Shown in pieces: positions 42,265 to 50,692 of a stretch of 64,000 bases of DNA; position 1 is the first letter of the stretch; the number at the start of each line of letters is the position of its first letter. The position numbers and the translations under genes were made by a program. The notes under the pieces are model-generated. The model searched no databases, was not told the DNA's origin, and saw nothing but the letters and a program-made list of their open reading frames with translations. The DNA lies in the NCBI RefSeq assembly GCF_012035195.1, contig NZ_JAAVJH010000005.1, positions 124,001-188,000 of the forward strand, written 5' to 3'. This DNA comes from Sphingomonas corticis (GTDB lineage Bacteria > Pseudomonadota > Alphaproteobacteria > Sphingomonadales > Sphingomonadaceae).

Positions 42265-43829
42265 TGCGTCACGCCCGTCCCGCGCTCGCGCTCGCCGCCG
42301 CCGGTCTCGCCACCGCCGTCGCCCCGACCGTGATCGCCGCCGATACGCCGCCGCACCGCGTCTTCATGACGGGCGCCGTGGCGATCGAACCGGCGGAATA
42401 TGTGAAGCTGCCGAAGGAGCCGACCTACCGCGCCTTCACCCCCTACGGCGTCGACCTGTCGGACGAGTTCCCGCGGCCCGGCTATCAGGGGCAGCAGGCG
42501 AGCTGCGTCGCCTGGGCCACCACCTACGCCAGCAGCAGCTATTTCCACGCAGGGCGCCTGGGGCGCCGACCGGACAAGCCGGGCGAGCTGATGAGTCCCG
42601 CCTATATCTACAACAGCGTGCGCGGGCCGGGGAAAAGCTGCATGACGCCGCTGCGGCTCGCCGACGCGCTCGCCTTCCTGCGCGATCGCGGCGCGGTGTC
42701 CTACGCCGACTTCCCCACCGACGTGACGCAGTGCGACCCCGCGCTGCCCGCCGGGCTCGCCGACAAGGCGCGCGCCTTCCGCTTGCGCTCGTTCCGCCGC
42801 ATCGACGTCGGCGCGGCGCCCGGCTTTCCCCGCGCGCTGAACGTCGACGACATCAAGGGCGCGCTGTATCAGCAGAAGCCGGTCGTCTTCATCATGGCGG
42901 CGCCGCAGGACTTCATGGATCTGACCGGCGACGTCACCTACCGGCACCTCGAACCCAGCGCGGTGAACCGCCACGCCATGGCCATCGTCGGCTACGACGA
43001 CCGGCGACAGGCGTTCCGCATCATCAACAGCTGGGACGAGCATTGGGGCGACCGGGGCTACGCCTGGGTCGGCTACGACACGTTCCGCACGCTCGCGACC
43101 GAGGCCTATGTGCTGGAGGGTCCGGGGAACGGCGGCCTGACCGCGACCGTGGCGCTGAGCCCCGCCGCCGCGCTCGACGGGCTGGTGGCCAATGCGGGCG
43201 CGAAGTGCGGCGCGATCCGCATGACGCGCGAGAAGGGCCGGCTGACGCTGCGCGGCTTCATCGGCGACGCGGCCGCGCTGGCGCAGGTGAGGGAGGCGGC
43301 GCTGGCGGTCGATCCGCAGGCGCTGGTCGCGGTGGAGCATCACCCGTTCCCCCAATGCGAGGCCGAATTGACGCTGGCCCGCGCGACCGAAGCGACGCCG
43401 CTGCGCCTGTCCGCCACCGACGCGCAAGGCCGGCCGCGCGCGGGCGCATCGGTGGAGATGCGGCGGGGCGAGCTGTTCGGCCTGACCGTGGCGGCCCCCG
43501 CGGACCTTCCCTACGTCAGCGTCGTCTACGTCCAGGCAGACGGCAGCGCGGTGGAATTGTACCGCGGCACGCCGCAGCTGCACGCCGGCGGCCGGCTGCG
43601 CAGCGTGACCATCGGCACCGGCGGGCCGAAGGAGACGCGCTTCCAGGTCGGCGCGCCGTTCGGCGACGAGCTGGTCGTCGCGCTCGCCAGCAGGCAGCCG
43701 CTGTTCGGCGCCGAGCTGGACGACTACCGCACCGAGCGGCAGTTCCTCACCGGGCTGCGCGCGCGCATGGTCCGCGTCGCGCCGGGGCAGGCCGCGGCCG
43801 CCGTGCTGCGGCTGCGCACCACCGGCTGA
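42264..43829 (+). CDS. Papain-like (C1) cysteine protease, exported
   Basis: A 521-residue protein. A signal peptide ends near VIAAD (residue 26). The papain domain covers about 60-290. Cys81 lies in GQQASCVAWATTYA, His237 in NRHAMAIVGYDD and Asn255 in RIINSWDEHWGDRGYAW, the classical triad order with a plausible oxyanion Gln just before the Cys. The C-terminal 230 residues are of unknown fold, with PQCEAELTLARATEATPLRL and a beta-rich stretch. Its ATG overlaps the stop of the caspase-SUMF1 gene. Substrates unknown. Confidence 0.88.
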   Translation: MRHARPALALAAAGLATAVAPTVIAADTPPHRVFMTGAVAIEPAEYVKLPKEPTYRAFTPYGVDLSDEFPRPGYQGQQASCVAWATTYASSSYFHAGRLGRRPDKPGELMSPAYIYNSVRGPGKSCMTPLRLADALAFLRDRGAVSYADFPTDVTQCDPALPAGLADKARAFRLRSFRRIDVGAAPGFPRALNVDDIKGALYQQKPVVFIMAAPQDFMDLTGDVTYRHLEPSAVNRHAMAIVGYDDRRQAFRIINSWDEHWGDRGYAWVGYDTFRTLATEAYVLEGPGNGGLTATVALSPAAALDGLVANAGAKCGAIRMTREKGRLTLRGFIGDAAALAQVREAALAVDPQALVAVEHHPFPQCEAELTLARATEATPLRLSATDAQGRPRAGASVEMRRGELFGLTVAAPADLPYVSVVYVQADGSAVELYRGTPQLHAGGRLRSVTIGTGGPKETRFQVGAPFGDELVVALASRQPLFGAELDDYRTERQFLTGLRARMVRVAPGQAAAAVLRLRTTG

Positions 43830-43831
43830 TC

Positions 43832-45778
43832 GTGCCCGCGCTGCGCCGCGCCGCGCTGTCGCCGCGCGTGGCGATCGCCGCGCTCGCCGTGGCGCTGCTG
43901 TTCGGCATCATCGGTATCTGCGAAGTCGATGGCCGGTCGGTAGCCGCGACGCGCCCGATCCTGCGCGCGGCGCTGCCGGTGCTCGTGCTATGGGTGGTGG
44001 CGGCGCTCGCATGGCGGATCGGGCGCCGGCACGTCCGGCTGTGGCGCATCGCCACGCGGGGCGGGCATCTGATCGTCGCCGGCGACGCCGGCCTCGCCGT
44101 GCAGGTGGCCGCCGCGGAGCTGGCGCGCGGGGGGCGGGTGCTGCTCTACGACGGGGATCCGCGCGCGCGGTGGATGTTGCCGCTCGTCGATGGCGGGGCG
44201 ACATCCACCGGCGCACCCGACCGGCTGGCTCTGGGCAAGGCCCGCGCCGTGCTCCTGCTCGGGACGGACGATGCCGCCAACGCCGCGCTGGCGCGCGCGC
44301 TGGTGGACGCCGCCCAGGGCACGCGCGAGGTCGGCGACCCGCTCGACGTCATCGTTCGCGTCGACGACCTGGACCGGCGCCGCGTCCTGGAGCGGCAGTT
44401 CGACGGCGATCGCGGCGACGCGCGGGTGCGCTTCGCCTGCCTGCCCGATCTCGCTGCGCGCGAGCTGTTCGTCGAGGCGCCGCTGGACCGCTTCCATCGC
44501 GACGGCCAGGCGGCACGCGTGGTCTTCCTGCTCGGCGTCACGCCCGCGATCGAGCGCTACGTTCGCCGCCTGCTGGCCGGAGGGCATTTTCGCGACGGTG
44601 TCCGCCCGCGCCTCGTCGCGGTGGCGCGCGACCCCGCGGCGGCGGCGGCGGGCTTTGCCGCGCGCAATCCCGGCGCCGACCTGCCCAACCCGATCACATG
44701 GGAAACGGGGACGATCGATCCGCCATCCGCCGTGCCGGCGCTGGTGGCGGATCTCGCCGCGCGGCACGGCGCCCCCGTGGCGATCGTGATCGACGGCGAC
44801 GACGACGAGCGTACCGTGGCTGCGGGCAGCGCCATTGCGGACGATCTCGCCGCGCGGGACGAGGTCGCGCCGCCGATCCATTTGCGGCTGTCCGGCGGAC
44901 ACCACGCCCCCGCCGACCCCGGCCTCCGCGCGTTCGGCACGGCGAAGCGCTTCGCCGATCCCGAACAGCTGCTCCAGGAGGATCACGACGCGCTCGCCCG
45001 CTCCATCCACGACTTCTATCTCGAGGGCCGCTTCGACGACGGCGAGGCGCTGGGCGGGCGTGCCTCGCTGAACGAATGGGAGGACCTGCCCGAGAGCTTC
45101 CGCGACGACAATCGGCTGGTGGCCGACTGCTACGCGCTGAAGCTGCGCGACATCGGCGCGCGGGTGGTGACCGGCACCGGCGTGCCGATGCGGATCGACG
45201 CCGACGAGCTGGAGGAGCTGTCGCGCGCGGAGCACGACCGCTGGATGGGATCGAAGCTGGCCGACGGCTGGACGCACGGCGCGACGCGCGACGATGCTGC
45301 GCGCCGCCATCCCGACATCGTCCCCTATGACGCGCTGTCCGAGCGCATCAAGGATCTGGACCGCGAGCAGGTGCGCGCCATCACCCGCCTGCTCTCGCAC
45401 GCGGGGCGTCGCGCGCTACGCACCCTGATCGTCGGCGTCGCCGCCGGCGTCGAGGCGCGCGACGCCGACCCGCTGATCGCTGCGCTGGCGGCCCATTATC
45501 CCGATCGCGTGCCGCTGTTCGCGGGCGATCCCGCGGGCGGGGCGGCCGGCCTCCTTGAGTCCGCGCAGCGCGCCGGTGCGCCGGTGCTGCTGACGCTCGC
45601 CGGCAATGCGGCGCGGCTGGGGGCGGACGCGTCGCTCGCGGCGCTGCTGCGCGATGCCGACACGATCGTCGCCACTGCCGATCCGGCAGGCTGGATCGCG
45701 CGCCATGCCGCGCTGACGGTGGGCGGCGACATCCGCCTCGACGCGCGCGGTGGGATCGTCGCGGCTCCGTGGCGATGA
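43832..45778 (+). CDS. Membrane RyR-domain protein with two Rossmann-like modules
   Basis: A 648-residue protein from the GTG at 43832, two bases after the protease stop. Two membrane segments (about 12-32 and 44-62) are followed by a TrkA-N-like fold (GGHLIVAGDAGLAVQVAAAE, 78-220) and a second such module starting ARVVFLLGVTPAIERY (228-350). A RyR domain follows (about 460-520): LSRAEHDRWMGSKLADGW, then HPDIVPYDALSERIKDLD, matching the ryanodine-receptor repeat seen in bacteria. The last 120 residues look like another alpha/beta fold. RyR domains in bacteria are proposed ligand sensors in conflict systems; this is inference. Confidence 0.85.
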   Translation: MPALRRAALSPRVAIAALAVALLFGIIGICEVDGRSVAATRPILRAALPVLVLWVVAALAWRIGRRHVRLWRIATRGGHLIVAGDAGLAVQVAAAELARGGRVLLYDGDPRARWMLPLVDGGATSTGAPDRLALGKARAVLLLGTDDAANAALARALVDAAQGTREVGDPLDVIVRVDDLDRRRVLERQFDGDRGDARVRFACLPDLAARELFVEAPLDRFHRDGQAARVVFLLGVTPAIERYVRRLLAGGHFRDGVRPRLVAVARDPAAAAAGFAARNPGADLPNPITWETGTIDPPSAVPALVADLAARHGAPVAIVIDGDDDERTVAAGSAIADDLAARDEVAPPIHLRLSGGHHAPADPGLRAFGTAKRFADPEQLLQEDHDALARSIHDFYLEGRFDDGEALGGRASLNEWEDLPESFRDDNRLVADCYALKLRDIGARVVTGTGVPMRIDADELEELSRAEHDRWMGSKLADGWTHGATRDDAARRHPDIVPYDALSERIKDLDREQVRAITRLLSHAGRRALRTLIVGVAAGVEARDADPLIAALAAHYPDRVPLFAGDPAGGAAGLLESAQRAGAPVLLTLAGNAARLGADASLAALLRDADTIVATADPAGWIARHAALTVGGDIRLDARGGIVAAPWR

Positions 45779-46524
45779 TGGCGGTGCTGCGCGGGGCGGG
45801 CAGCGGCGCCTGGCTGGTGGCGCGCGCGGCGCGCGGCACCTGGACGCGCTGGAACACGGGCGACGCGCTGCTCGCCCCCGCGCTTGCGCGCGACCTCGCG
45901 CGGTTCCTGTGGACGCCGGTGCCGACGGTGGTGGCGCTGTCGCTGCTCACCGGCGTGATCGCCGGGCTGTCCGCCGCGCGCGTGCTGGCGCTCTACCATG
46001 CCGAGCTGCTCGTCCTGCGCGCGCTGGTCGACGCGCTGCTGCGCCAGGTGCTGCCGCTGGTCGTCGGCATCTTCGCCGCGTCGGGGGTGGCGGTGGCGGT
46101 GGCGAACCGATTGGGCGCGATGAGCCTCCAGCGCGAGATCGACGCGCTGGAGACGATGGGGCACGATCCCGTGCCGTTCGCGCTCGGCACCCCGGTGATC
46201 GCGGTGGCGGCAGCGGTGCCCGTGCACATGGTGCTGGCGAGCGTCGCCGCGCTGCTCGGCGCGGGGCTGCTGCTGGCGGCGGGCGCGAACGTGCCGTGGC
46301 GCATGATCGTGGGCATCGCCACCGCGCAGCCCGCCGTCGCCGCGCTGGCGACGGGCATGGCGAAGGTGGCGCTGTTCTCGCTGTTGGCGCTGATGGCCGG
46401 CGCCGCGACCGGTGCCCGCCGCGTCGCCACGCCGGCGGAACTCAGCGCGGCGGGGGCGCGCGCCTTCACGCGCGGGCTGCTGTGCGTCTTCGGCGCCGCG
46501 GCGATGTGGACGGCGCTCGCGTGA
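45775..46524 (+). CDS. mlaE: MCE-type ABC permease, MlaE family
   Basis: A 249-residue permease with five or so hydrophobic segments. Family strings are VVALSLLTGVIAGLSAARVL, SGVAVAVANRLGAMSLQREI, DALETMGHDPVPFALGTP and the later GMAKVALFSLLALMAG. Such permeases move phospholipid or other lipids between membranes with an MCE protein. The ATG at 45775 overlaps the RyR gene stop (ATGA), making it part of that operon; a GTG at 45769 is also in frame. Confidence 0.92.
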   Translation: MMAVLRGAGSGAWLVARAARGTWTRWNTGDALLAPALARDLARFLWTPVPTVVALSLLTGVIAGLSAARVLALYHAELLVLRALVDALLRQVLPLVVGIFAASGVAVAVANRLGAMSLQREIDALETMGHDPVPFALGTPVIAVAAAVPVHMVLASVAALLGAGLLLAAGANVPWRMIVGIATAQPAVAALATGMAKVALFSLLALMAGAATGARRVATPAELSAAGARAFTRGLLCVFGAAAMWTALA

Positions 46525-47162
46525 GCGTGCTGGCGCTGGAGGGGGTGTCGAGCGTGGCCGGGGGCGTGCGCGTGCTCGACCGGCTCGACCTCGCCGTCGC
46601 CGCCGCGGAGCGGGTCGCGATCGTGGCGGGAAGCGGGGAAGGCAAGTCGCTGCTGTCGGCGATTGCCATCGGCCTCGTGCCCCCGCTGGCGGGCATCGCG
46701 CGGCTGTTCGGCACCGACCTCGCCCGCGCCGATGCGGCCGCGGTGCGCCGGCTGCGCGCGCGCTGCGGCGTGACGGTGCAGGGCGGCTCGCTGCTGGGCG
46801 AGTGGAGCGTGGAGGACAATCTGCGGCTGGGTGCCGGGAGTGCCGCGCGAGTCGGGCGCCGCATCGACCGGCTGATGCTCGACTTCGCGGTGGAGCGCAG
46901 CGGCACCGCGGCGGTGCAGTCGCTGTCGCGCGGCGAGCGGCGGCGCGTCGAGCTGGTCCGCGCCTTCGCGCGCGATCCCGAGCTGGTGATCCTGGACGAG
47001 CCGCTCGACGGCGCGCACGCGGGCCGCGACGCGCTGGAACGCGCCATCCTGCGACAGATCGCCCCGCGCGGGCGCGCGCTGCTGCTGCTGACGCAGGACG
47101 AGGCGTTCGCGGCCCGAGCGTGCCAGCGGGTGCTGCGACTGGAGCGGGGGCGGCTGGTGTAG
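46521..47162 (+). CDS. mlaF: MCE-type ABC ATPase, MlaF-like
   Basis: A 213-residue ABC ATPase, shorter than a typical MlaF (about 260-270). Walker A is AGSGEGKS (residues 36-43), the signature is LSRGERRRVELVRA and Walker B is PELVILDEPLDG, with the H-loop area in LLLLTQDEAFAAR. Asp replaces the usual His after the switch (TQDEAF), which may matter for hydrolysis. GTG 46521 overlaps the permease stop. It ends 10 bases from the facing lipoprotein gene. Confidence 0.92.
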   Translation: MSVLALEGVSSVAGGVRVLDRLDLAVAAAERVAIVAGSGEGKSLLSAIAIGLVPPLAGIARLFGTDLARADAAAVRRLRARCGVTVQGGSLLGEWSVEDNLRLGAGSAARVGRRIDRLMLDFAVERSGTAAVQSLSRGERRRVELVRAFARDPELVILDEPLDGAHAGRDALERAILRQIAPRGRALLLLTQDEAFAARACQRVLRLERGRLV

Positions 47163-47171
47163 CGCGGACGC

Positions 47172-47738
47172 TCAGCAGCCCTTCGCGCGTTCCGCGACGA
47201 AGGCGGAGACTGCCGCGCCCAGCGCCGTCTCGAATGCGCGCGCGCGGGTCGTGCCGCTGGCGTCGGCGATCGGCGCAGTGGCGCACCAGCGGCCCGTCCG
47301 CTCGATCCGCCCGCCGCGCGTCACCACCGCGTCGAAGGCGACGACCGCGCGCGACGCGGCGCCCGCATCGGCCTCCTCGAACCGGATCAGCGTCGCGACG
47401 ACGCGGCGGTCGGCGGGCAGCGGCGTGGCAGTGGCGTAGACCTGCGCGTAGCGGGTCGCCAGCGCTTCCGCGAGCGCGCGTTCCAGCAGGCGCGGCGGCG
47501 GCTCTTCCCAGAACAGTCGCGCCGCCTGGCGCAACTCGCCCGGGGCGGCGGCGGCCACGTAGGTGTAGCGCCGGTGCCCGGCCAACCCGCGAGCCAGCAC
47601 CGGCGCCACCGCGATCGATCCCGCGGCCGGCGTCCCCGCGGCGAAGCCGGGATCCACGCGCATCGTCACCGGCGCGTCGCCGCCACGCACCGCGGCGCAG
47701 CCGGCGAGCAGCAGCGTCAGCAGCGGCGCGGCCCTCAC
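47172..47738 (-). CDS. ABC-type transport auxiliary lipoprotein, PqiC-like
   Basis: A 188-residue lipoprotein with MRAAPLLTLLLAGCAAV, Cys14 as the lipidated residue. The mature part resembles PqiC/YmbA (DUF330-type) proteins found with MCE transporters, with WEEPPPRLLERALAEALA and VVATLIRFEEADAGAA. It probably lies at the outer membrane inner face. GTG 47738 overlaps the stop of the MCE gene (GTGA), so the two are coupled. Two cysteines follow in WCATAP and the C-terminal KGC. Confidence 0.85.
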   Translation of the reverse strand: MRAAPLLTLLLAGCAAVRGGDAPVTMRVDPGFAAGTPAAGSIAVAPVLARGLAGHRRYTYVAAAAPGELRQAARLFWEEPPPRLLERALAEALATRYAQVYATATPLPADRRVVATLIRFEEADAGAASRAVVAFDAVVTRGGRIERTGRWCATAPIADASGTTRARAFETALGAAVSAFVAERAKGC

Positions 47739-48739
47739 TTCACCGCTCCCGGCGCGGGTGGATCGGCGAAGCGCGAGCCGCGGATCGCGAAGGTCGGGTC
47801 GCCCGACAGCCGCTCGGTCAGCGTGCCCAGGTCGTCGCTGACGGTGGCGAGGTTCGCGCTCGCCTGGACCATGGAGGCGCTCAGCCCTTCCAGCATCGTG
47901 CGTGTCTGCTGCGTCGCCCCGCGGGTGTCGGCCAACATGGCGGCGACCGTCTCCTGGTTGCGCGCGATCATCGCGTTGGTGTCGCGCAGGATGCCGTTGA
48001 CCGCGGCGACGTCCAGCGTGGCGGCGGTGCCCGACAGGCGGCGGACGTTGGCAAGGGTCAGCGCGATATCGCCGCGCCCCGGCGCCAGGCTGCGGCCCAG
48101 TTCGGAGGAGACGCTGTTCAGCGCCGCCACCGTCCCCGTCGCGTCGCGCGCCAGCCGCGCCATGTCCACCGGCGAGGCGCCGCCACCGGCGGACCCGTTG
48201 AGCATCGTCGCGAGTCGAGTGGCCATTGCATTCGCGGTGCGCGCCACGCCCGCCGCCTGCGCCACCGCGGCGGCGGCGGACTGGATCAGATCGGGTGCGC
48301 GACGGCACGCCCTGATGGCCGCGCCGTCCGACGCCACGGGGGCGATCGTGCTGCAACCCGCCTGCGCCAGCGCGGCACCGCACGTTCGCGCCGGGCCGTC
48401 CAGCGTCACCAGTTCGATGCGCGGGGCGGTAAGCGGGTTGGCGGCGCCCACAATTACGTAGTCGCAGGCGGACGGACGCCACGATTTGACGATGCTGAGG
48501 TCGACGCCGAACCGCCGCGATGCGGGATCCAGCGCCACCTTCGTCACTTCGCCCACCGGCGCGCCGCGAAAGAACACCGGCGTTCCGGGCGTCACGCCGC
48601 CGACGTCGTCGAGCGCCGTCGCGTAGCAGCGATGGCGGAAGAACGGGTCGGGCACGAGCGCGAGCACCGCCACCACCACGATCGCCGCGGCGCTGACGCC
48701 CAGTCCCCACCTGATCTGGCTCTGCGGATTCGGCCCCAC
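47735..48739 (-). CDS. mlaD: MCE domain protein, MlaD family
   Basis: A 334-residue substrate-binding MCE protein. One membrane segment (IRWGLGVSAAAIVVVAVLAL, about 9-29) precedes the MCE domain (about 38-115), with GGVTPGTPVFFRGAPVGEV and a later VDLSIVKSW. A long helical region follows (150-300; repeated Asn/Ala/Thr heptad-like strings such as LADTRGATQQTRTMLEGLSA) that would form a periplasmic tunnel. The GTG at 48739 is the start. The gene faces the permease and ATPase genes, so the transporter is split between two opposed units. Confidence 0.9.
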   Translation of the reverse strand: MGPNPQSQIRWGLGVSAAAIVVVAVLALVPDPFFRHRCYATALDDVGGVTPGTPVFFRGAPVGEVTKVALDPASRRFGVDLSIVKSWRPSACDYVIVGAANPLTAPRIELVTLDGPARTCGAALAQAGCSTIAPVASDGAAIRACRRAPDLIQSAAAAVAQAAGVARTANAMATRLATMLNGSAGGGASPVDMARLARDATGTVAALNSVSSELGRSLAPGRGDIALTLANVRRLSGTAATLDVAAVNGILRDTNAMIARNQETVAAMLADTRGATQQTRTMLEGLSASMVQASANLATVSDDLGTLTERLSGDPTFAIRGSRFADPPAPGAVK

Positions 48740-48802
48740 TCTTCCCCCCCGGGGCCGATTGTGCGGCAGCGCCGGGCGGGGGGGAAGGCACGGTTACGTA
48801 CA

Positions 48803-49102
48803 ATGCCGCGGAAAGGCGCGAGTCCGCGACGTGACTACCCGAACCGGTTCCGCGATCTTGTTTCGCATTCGAAATGGTCCCCGGCCAACGCGGCGTCGGG
48901 CGAGGGGTGGGAAGCGGTCGCCCCGCCGGAGTGGCAGGCCGGCGGCGGCCTCGCCGTGACGCTGTCGCGTCCGCTCAGCCTGACCCTCGACTATCGCCAC
49001 TGCCAGCTGACCGGCGTGACCTTCGACCACGGGGGCGAGAGCATCCGGGTGGGCAAGGTGAAGACGAACCTGTTCACCGCCGGCCTGCGCTACCTGTTCT
49101 GA
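48803..49102 (+). pseudogene. Outer-membrane beta-barrel remnant, C-terminal end
   Basis: A 99-codon frame whose first half is basic and not membrane-like. Its second half looks like the last strands of a porin-type barrel: EWQAGGGLAVTLSRPLSLTL, DYRHCQLTGVTFDHGG and the terminal GKVKTNLFTAGLRYLF, ending in Phe as such proteins do. No signal peptide or other strands precede it. It is probably what remains of a larger gene, though a short independent protein cannot be excluded. Confidence 0.6.
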
Positions 49103-49157
49103 GCGGTCGCGGACCCGGCGGGCGCGACGTGCCGCCCGCCGGGTCCGCCGTCCTGCA

Positions 49158-50483
49158 TCAGCGGAAGGCGGTGGCCTCGAAGCGAAACGGTTCGCCGACG
49201 GGCGCGTCGCCCAGCTGATCCTCGAACATCGCCACATGACCGCGGATAATCGTGGCGACGGGCTTCCCCGTCAGCGTCATGCCGGTGAACGGCGACCAGC
49301 CGGACCGGCTCTTCAGCCAGTCGTCGGTGACCGTCCACTTCTTCTTCAGGTCGACGATCGTGAAGTCGGCGTCGTAGCCCGCGCAGATCCGGCCCTTCCC
49401 CACAAGGCCGAAGATGCGCTGCGCCCCCGCGCTGGTCAGCTCGATCACGCGCTGCAGCGTCAGGCGGCCGTGCGCGGCATGGTCCAGCAGCAGCGGCAAC
49501 AGCGTCTGCACGCCGGGCATCCCGCTCGGCGAGGCAGGATAGGGTTTCGCCTTCTCCTCCAGCGTGTGCGGCGCGTGGTCGGATCCGATCACGTCGGGCA
49601 CGCCCTGGTTCAGCCAGTGCCACAGCCCGTCGCGGTGCGCGCCGGAACGGATCGGCGGATTCATCTGCGCCAGCGTGCCCAGCCGTGGATAAGCCTCCTC
49701 GCCCGCCAGCGTCAGGTGCTGCGGCGTCACCTCGCACGTCGCCACGTCCTTGTTGCGGCCCAGCAGCTCCAGTTCCGCCGGCGTCGTCACGTGCAGCACG
49801 TGGACGCGCCGCCGCGCCTCGCGCGCCAGCTTCAATATCCGGCGGGTGGCCAGAATCGCGCTCTCGTCGTCGCGCCAGACGGGGTGCGAGGCGGCATCGC
49901 CGTCGATCCGCTCCGCCACCCGCGCGTTCATCCGGTCCTCGTCCTCGGCGTGGATCGCGACGCGGCGGGTGCCGTGGCGCAGCACCTGCGCCAGGGTCTC
50001 GTCATCGCTGACGAGGAGGTCGCCGGTGGAAGCGCCCATGAAGATCTTCACCCCTGCGGTGCCCGGCATCCGCTCCAGCTCCGCCAGCGCCGCGGGATTG
50101 TGGTGCGTCGCGCCGACGTAGAAGGCGTGCTCGCACCACATGCGGCCCTTGGCGCGGTCCAGCTTGTCCTGGATCGCCTCCGCGCTGTCGGTGTTGGGCT
50201 TGGTGTTCGGCATTTCGAACACCCCCGTCACCCCGCCCATCACCGCGGCGATGCTGCCGGTGGCCAAGTCCTCCTTGTGCTCCAGCCCCGGTTCGCGGAA
50301 GTGGACCTGCGTGTCGATGACGCCGGGCAGGATGTCGAGGCCGGTGCAGTCGATCGTCCGCCCGGCATCGCCCGGCTCGCCGATGGCGACGATGCGGCCG
50401 TTGACGACGCCGACATCGGCCTTCGCCGGCCCGCCGGGCAGGTGGACGGTGCCGCCGGTGAGGGTGAGGTCGTAGGTGGGCAT
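49158..50483 (-). CDS. pyrC: Dihydroorotase
   Basis: A 441-residue type I dihydroorotase, cyclising carbamoyl-aspartate in pyrimidine synthesis. Markers are PGVIDTQVHFREPGLEHKED, the metal-bridging Lys in GVKIFMGASTGD, the His in VAIHAEDED and HVLHVTT, and GSDHAPHTLEEK with the catalytic Asp. The first metal His of the usual HxH is replaced by Gln (TQVH), noted as a variation. The ATG at 50483 begins the fold. It may be a catalytically active form of a clade with this change; not certain. Confidence 0.88.
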   Translation of the reverse strand: MPTYDLTLTGGTVHLPGGPAKADVGVVNGRIVAIGEPGDAGRTIDCTGLDILPGVIDTQVHFREPGLEHKEDLATGSIAAVMGGVTGVFEMPNTKPNTDSAEAIQDKLDRAKGRMWCEHAFYVGATHHNPAALAELERMPGTAGVKIFMGASTGDLLVSDDETLAQVLRHGTRRVAIHAEDEDRMNARVAERIDGDAASHPVWRDDESAILATRRILKLAREARRRVHVLHVTTPAELELLGRNKDVATCEVTPQHLTLAGEEAYPRLGTLAQMNPPIRSGAHRDGLWHWLNQGVPDVIGSDHAPHTLEEKAKPYPASPSGMPGVQTLLPLLLDHAAHGRLTLQRVIELTSAGAQRIFGLVGKGRICAGYDADFTIVDLKKKWTVTDDWLKSRSGWSPFTGMTLTGKPVATIIRGHVAMFEDQLGDAPVGEPFRFEATAFR

Positions 50484-50507
50484 GGCGTCGGCTCTCCATC
50501 CAAATAG

Positions 50508-50612
50508 CCGTTCGTGCTGAGTAGAGGCTGAGCTTGTCGGAGCCTCGTCTCGAAACATAGGTCCTTCGAGACGCCGCTTCGACTTCGCTCAGCGGCTCCT
50601 CAGGACGAACGG
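50508..50612. repeat. Long palindromic intergenic repeat
   Basis: Left arm 50508-50554 and right arm 50565-50612 pair over about 47 bases with few mismatches: CCGTTCGT, CTGAG, GTCG and CGTCTCGAA are matched inversely. The centre is ten bases. It lies between the divergent starts of dihydroorotase and ygfZ, and shares arm sequence with the elements at 56442 and 15204. Confidence 0.8.
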
Positions 50613-50692
50613 AAGGTGTTCGTGCTGTAGAGTTTGGAGAGGCATCCCGACAAGCCGATGACGAGAGTGGACTGGCTCACTATCTCTCTTCC

